Assembly (NCBI GenBank): GCA_950295325.1
Contig: OX485806.1
Location: 17,794,001 to 17,858,000 of the forward strand
Reading direction: 5' to 3'
Source of the DNA: Polytrichum commune
Lineage: Eukaryota > Streptophyta > Polytrichopsida > Polytrichales > Polytrichaceae
Length of the DNA: 64,000 bases
The notes beneath the pieces were generated by a model. It did not search any database. It saw nothing but the letters and a program-made list of their open reading frames with translations, and was not told where the DNA came from. The translations under genes and the position numbers were made by a program. This document shows positions 59,459-64,000 of this stretch, one piece after another; the stretch's first letter is position 1; each line of letters begins with the position of its first letter.

Positions 59459-61822
59459 TTAACCACGGAAACCCAGGTGTAACCTGCTAAACTGCAAACA
59501 TACCGTTCAAGGATACATGATAGATATGACTGAAAGGCAACTCATGCGTCTAGCACCACTTACTGCAACTAAGAAAGGTTGTTGAAGAAAATATCCCAGA
59601 ACAGGGACTCTGTACAAAAAGACAAGTGCTGTTGGCCAGAAACCGCTGCAATTAAGAGTCAAAACAATGTACCATTAGCTCACTTTAAAATCATGGAAGT
59701 GACGCATAACAAGTTCATATCAAAAATGAAGTAGTAGTCCTCACAGTCCTTCCTGACACTCAAAAGACCAAATTTGGTGTTTTTAAACGCAAGCTGAAGA
59801 AGCACCCAAACAAGTGATAAATACGATAAACAAAGTCAGTATGCCTATTAATGTAACACTTAAATGGCCTGAGGGGTAAAGCATTTCCTAAAATGTGTTA
59901 TGCAGAAGCATTTACAAGATTTTCTTGATGAAAATTACACAAGAGAAGTTGTGAGGCATCATCAAAGGATGACATCCATACAATTAGAATAACAAGAACT
60001 GCCTTTCATCCTATCTAACTGAATTTAGAAGTAAAAACTTTGATAACTTCATCACAATCACAAATCTCATTGTCTTAATGAAAAACTTAATATGATTACA
60101 TAAACTAAGATTGGAAGAAAGTTGCAAGCATTAATATGATCCCAAAGTGATCAAACTATCAAAATGTCCCTTGAGATGTAAGTACTTCATGAGGTATAAA
60201 GGAAAACCGATAATAAAATTCATAATTCAGATTTTGGAGTTGAAAGACAAATTCAATAGCTAAATCTGATCATGTAAGCAATTGATTAAAAAAAATGATT
60301 TGAGCAAAATCCGACCATTTGAAATTCAGAGTCCCATTTTGAGATGTATAGGCCATTGAGGTAATGATCTGACAGCAACCAGCATGGTAAATAATTATAC
60401 CTAAAGGATGGAAAATTACATGTGTTATAAGCTAACATATACCTGAAGAGAAGAACAAAGCCGTATGTCTCAACAATCATGCCCACTATTGCCCATCCAA
60501 AGACGACCAGACAGAAGCCTGCACCGAATAGTATGGACCCCTGTGTACACACTCAAACCACAAGTAACAGTTACTCATAAGCATCAGGCAGATTATTTTC
60601 TTTCCTTCAAGAAACAGAAGAAATAAGACCAGTGACCTAATTCATTCAGATGCCAACACAAAAGTCTGCAAGAATTTCTCTCCCTCGAGATGAAGAAATG
60701 ACACCAGTGATCTGATTCATTCCAATACCAACATTTACTCTTCCAAGGTCTCCTCAAGGAAATGAAAAAACCAGTGACCTAAAGTAGATGGTGCTAAAAC
60801 CAACAACCCCCCCAAAATCAGCACATTGAAATCTTGCACAATATGCACATATTAATCCTGAGAATGTCCACCACCTTAACATTAGGCTCCCGTGTTGGTT
60901 TGGGATCATTTACCAATGAAACTTTGAACCTTTATAACTTTTGCATACATGATTCAAACAAGACATACTTTGGTGCGTTGCAATCCCCTGTCAATTGCTA
61001 ACAAGCATAATTCATAGCCTTGTTTTTCTTTTTCTTTTTCTTTTTAAATCTAATAGTAATATATATGCTCAGCGCTTGAAGTGGCCGGTGTAGCACCATC
61101 TATCTACATTGATTCATTCAGCCACCCGACTAGAAGTCTGCAATAATTTCTCTCCCTCAAGAGACAGAGGAAACGAAACAACCACTGCCATAATCCAGAA
61201 TAGGATTAGACAGGAAAGTTTAGACATCCATTCAGCTGAAGACGGGATGGTTTTTGCAAGCCATCTTTCACCTTATAGTTGCGGGGCTTAACGAAGAAGG
61301 ACACCGTTGCTTTCAGGCCGATCGTCAGCATCACTCCTGCTACAAATAGTATCTACAACAGAGAAAAGACCGATGAGAAAGCATTTCACCTACAAAACAG
61401 AGTACATTGCTCCAAACCCTAAGTGGATGCTCAGCTCAGCTCACATTCAGCCATTAAACCAGGGGCACGGTTACAACAATCTTCAGGAGAGATGCAGCCA
61501 AAACAGAGATGATGCATGAAGATGGCTGGATGGACGGATAGGTAAATACATAAATAAATGGCACCGTCTGTGTGTACTTACATTGCCCATGGCCAAGAGG
61601 CCCTTGTCAAAGAAGAAGATGACCCCCAGGAATGTGAACAGGACTCCAAATCCCGTCAACCCGATCCCGATCTCTGTTCCATCCCATCGCCATGTCCATT
61701 TTGCATTTGCGTGAGGCACAAGCCGAGAATTTCTTAGTGAAAGAGTGAGAGAGAAAGGTTATTGAGTCTGTTGTGTGATGGTTGCACTTACTTCTCCGGT
61801 CGTTCATCTCGAATCCCACCAT
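59459..61822 (-). CDS. GOT1: GOT1-type Golgi vesicle-transport protein
   Basis: Got1-family proteins are small tetraspanning membrane proteins of the Golgi/ER that support vesicle fusion in ER-Golgi traffic. Six exons: 61792-61822, 61582-61673, 61272-61352, 60443-60540, 59564-59645, 59459-59491; about 138 aa, matching the family's ~140. Family motifs: [18 protein letters not shown] at the N terminus, first membrane helix then [12 protein letters not shown] (30-41), second helix [35 protein letters not shown], the highly typical [19 protein letters not shown], and [12 protein letters not shown]. The start ATG has a good context (ACCATGG). Exons 1-5 are firm. Exon 6 is inferred: GTAAGT after QQPFLVA, a 72-bp intron and TTTGCAG give a short tail ([10 protein letters not shown]). 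If that intron is kept, translation instead ends at a TGA at 59507-59509. Confidence 0.92.
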
Positions 61823-62207
61823 GGTTGCCACCTGATGCTCCGCAATGTGAGCTCCGATTGCTCCAAAATGCTCCCAAATGCTCCCAATACTCCCAAAATC
61901 CAAACAAAACGTGCGCTAGGGTTTTCGTCGCGGGAGTTCGACTCATTCACCGCGTGTATGTAGCGACCTTCCACCTTCGTGAGTTGCTGCCCTCCCACAT
62001 TACCTACCGGCCAACTCTCTTCATGGATGAATGGATGAATGAAACATCCGTCTCTGTTCCTCTTGGATGAAATCCTTACATTTGTATTTCATGCTCATGA
62101 TGGGCTAAGTAGTGGGCGTCTATGTAAACTCACTCATCCTAGATGAAGGGGTTGCAATAAAAACAAACCTTTTAAGGTAGATGGGTCTTTAATGGTTATT
62201 TTCTCCG
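61823..62207 (-). promoter_or_regulatory. GOT1 upstream region with 10-bp iterated leader
   Basis: A short iterated motif (AATGCTCCCA and variants, about four units) lies at 61858-61900, inside the likely 5' leader. Sequence further upstream shows no assignable promoter element. Confidence 0.4.
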
Positions 62208-62657
62208 CTACACCGTTTATGGTAATTAGTGTCACAGCCTAAACTAGATGCCTAGAGGTCTCAAAGTGTCACGTTCATTAATTGTCAATATGATAGTATT
62301 CATCCACACAAGTTACTTCATAAAGTGACAATTTATTTACATAATGACATTTAGCATAGCAGATTGGGATGTTTTGAGATGATAGTTTTGCGTTTTTGTA
62401 TGCAAGGGGAGGATATTCTTGATCATACTAATGCCAAGTGTCATTTGCGTGCACGTTAGTTAACTTGTAGACCATTGTGTAACATAGGCATGCACCTCAT
62501 AACAATACTGAACAAATTGTTGCCAAGATATTAACAAGTACATTTGAATGCCATGTGTCAAGAGGTGATATTGATGATGAAGTTGTTGATCAATAGTGTA
62601 ACCTAGCATATGCCTCAAAACATGGTGTGTGACACTAAATACCACAAACGGTGTAGC
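62208..62657 (+). mobile_element. MITE family E, copy 2
   Basis: A 29-bp terminal inverted repeat with two mismatches (GCTACACCGTTTATGGTAAT... against ...ATACCACAAACGGTGTAGC) bounds a 450-bp element related to 42695-43240. Non-coding. Confidence 0.75.
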
Positions 62658-64000
62658 CCACTTCTCCTTGGATGTGAAACATGTGATTAGTACGAGATGG
62701 TTACTAAATCTAGAACAAGGTTGTAGGCACTTTCCTCAAACAAAAAATTGGACATTCGTATGACATTCTTATTTGTTATCAAAGTGAAGACTCTCGTGTT
62801 TATTAGATGGTCATGTAGGTCGCCCAATTATGTTGATTGTTGAACCTAGAATGGTAATCATATTTAAAGCACATAGTTCAATCTCTTTTAACCACATGTC
62901 TTTTTGATCCCCATTCTTGGAACCACACCTATCTACATAACACTCAAATATAAATGCATGATTAAGATAAGGACCTGAATTAGGCATGCCATAATTACCT
63001 AAAACTCATACATCATGGATGAAAGGGGTTATAATTTTTAATTTTTTAAAACCTTATAGGGTTCAAGGGCAAAGGGACTTCCACGCACAACTGTACCTCT
63101 CATTAAAATTCAAGAGTTAAAGCCCCAAAATAATGTGTGATCTTGGGGGTAGTTTTTTAAAGTCGATTTGACACCAAAATTAGTTCAAAGACCCCAAATT
63201 GGTTTATTGATAGTTAGTGAAGATGAATCAACCACAAACTTATAGGGGTAAGGGACATGAGTGTCAAAAAACTTTGGATGGATGAGAGATACGGTTATAT
63301 GTGATGACTCCATCTTGCCACCTTATTAGACTACTTCGGGGGGCTTTGAAACTAATTCCCAAATCAACTTGAAAATCGAAATCCAACCTGCATACTATTT
63401 TCAAAATGTTTTAGTTAGAGTTGGCACTGATTTTGTCTTTGCATAGAATGTGACCATATGAGTGGATGTGAATCTAATGGGTGGATGAACTTGTCTCACA
63501 CAAGTGACTTAGAATGCAAACACCGACATTGATTACCCCAATTCGTGTGTGTTAGGGTTTAGGGTTGCATTGTGCTATAACTATTTAATGAGAATGTGCA
63601 ATTTTACCAAGCAAAGTCATGTATGTTCTAAAATTTCCAAAGAACTTATGGAACTTTCGGTAGTAAAAATTGAGCTCATGAGTAAGATGTTGTTATTGCA
63701 CTGCATAGCTCCAAATAATAACACAGACTAATTGGGAGAATCAATGGAGTTGTCATCTTCAAGTTCCATATTCTATGTCTTTAACTCTTACAGTCACAAG
63801 GTGTACTTATATGGTGTATTATGACAATGTGTACAAGCCTCCAACAAGTGGATTGGGATTTCATGGCATCTCTGTAAACTCATCTGTCATGGATGAAGGG
63901 GCTCCAGTCCAAAAAGACTCGCCAACAATTTCTAACCTCAATTGCGTTCTTTCAATTGGACAACATATACATGCTAAAGAAATATTGGGGGGTTTTGGAT
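62658..64000. repeat. Terminal intergenic stretch: H-, D- and G-type repeats
   Basis: 62690-62960 resembles the repeat at 8290-8460. 63070-63310 is a decayed family D unit (GTACCTCTCATTAAAATTCA at the left; CTTATAGGGGTAAGG and GGATGGATGAGAGATACG at the right). 63545-63735 is family G (TATAACTATTTAATGAGAAT, ACCAAGCAAAGTCATG). No gene was recognised to the window end. Confidence 0.5.

Noticed and set aside
61762-62070. 102-codon plus-strand frame opposite GOT1 exon 1
   Set aside because: Antisense shadow of exon 1 and the leader; no family resemblance.

Overview
The window is nuclear DNA of a land plant. It holds three intron-containing, plant-type genes in a low-density, AT-rich background packed with small transposable elements. 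The genes are an ARGONAUTE of the AGO1/AGO10 group (+ strand, coding 14306-21389), an SPX-domain phosphate-signalling protein (- strand, 35141-39108) and a GOT1-type Golgi vesicle-transport protein (- strand, 59459-61822). All three could be spliced by eye with GT..AG introns and an open frame throughout. The lineage is uncertain. The site in AGO1 that miR168 targets in flowering plants is badly mismatched here, which weakly suggests a lineage outside the angiosperms.

Layout. 1-11.3 kb is repeat-rich: an AGO-unrelated MITE carrying a nested tRNA-derived SINE, a second SINE copy with a perfect target duplication, a 367-bp palindrome, a ~227-bp tandem array, and a solo LTR that split that array. 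11.3-14.3 kb is the GC-rich promoter and CT-rich leader of AGO1, with a duplicated promoter block. 14.3-21.4 kb is AGO1 in 20 coding exons. 21.4-35.1 kb is intergenic with MITEs, a fragment of a dispersed repeat and a miRNA-precursor-like hairpin at 33.4-33.5 kb. 35.1-39.1 kb is the SPX gene; its first intron contains a ~186-bp tandem array made from the exon1/intron1 boundary. 39.2-40.2 kb is its promoter. 40.2-59.4 kb is intergenic again: a 137-bp tandem array, many MITEs and two MITEs inserted back to back. 59.4-61.8 kb is GOT1 in six exons. 61.8-64 kb is repeats.

The three genes do not form one pathway. AGO1 is the effector of microRNA/siRNA silencing, SPX proteins sense inositol pyrophosphates and restrain phosphate-starvation transcription factors, and GOT1 works in ER-Golgi traffic. 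What ties the window together is its mobile DNA. Three MITE families with unrelated interiors share one PIF/Harbinger-like terminal signature (TAA/TTA target, head GGGCCRSTTYACAC), which suggests mobilisation by a common transposase encoded elsewhere. No transposase, reverse transcriptase, CRISPR array, rRNA gene or functional tRNA gene was seen.
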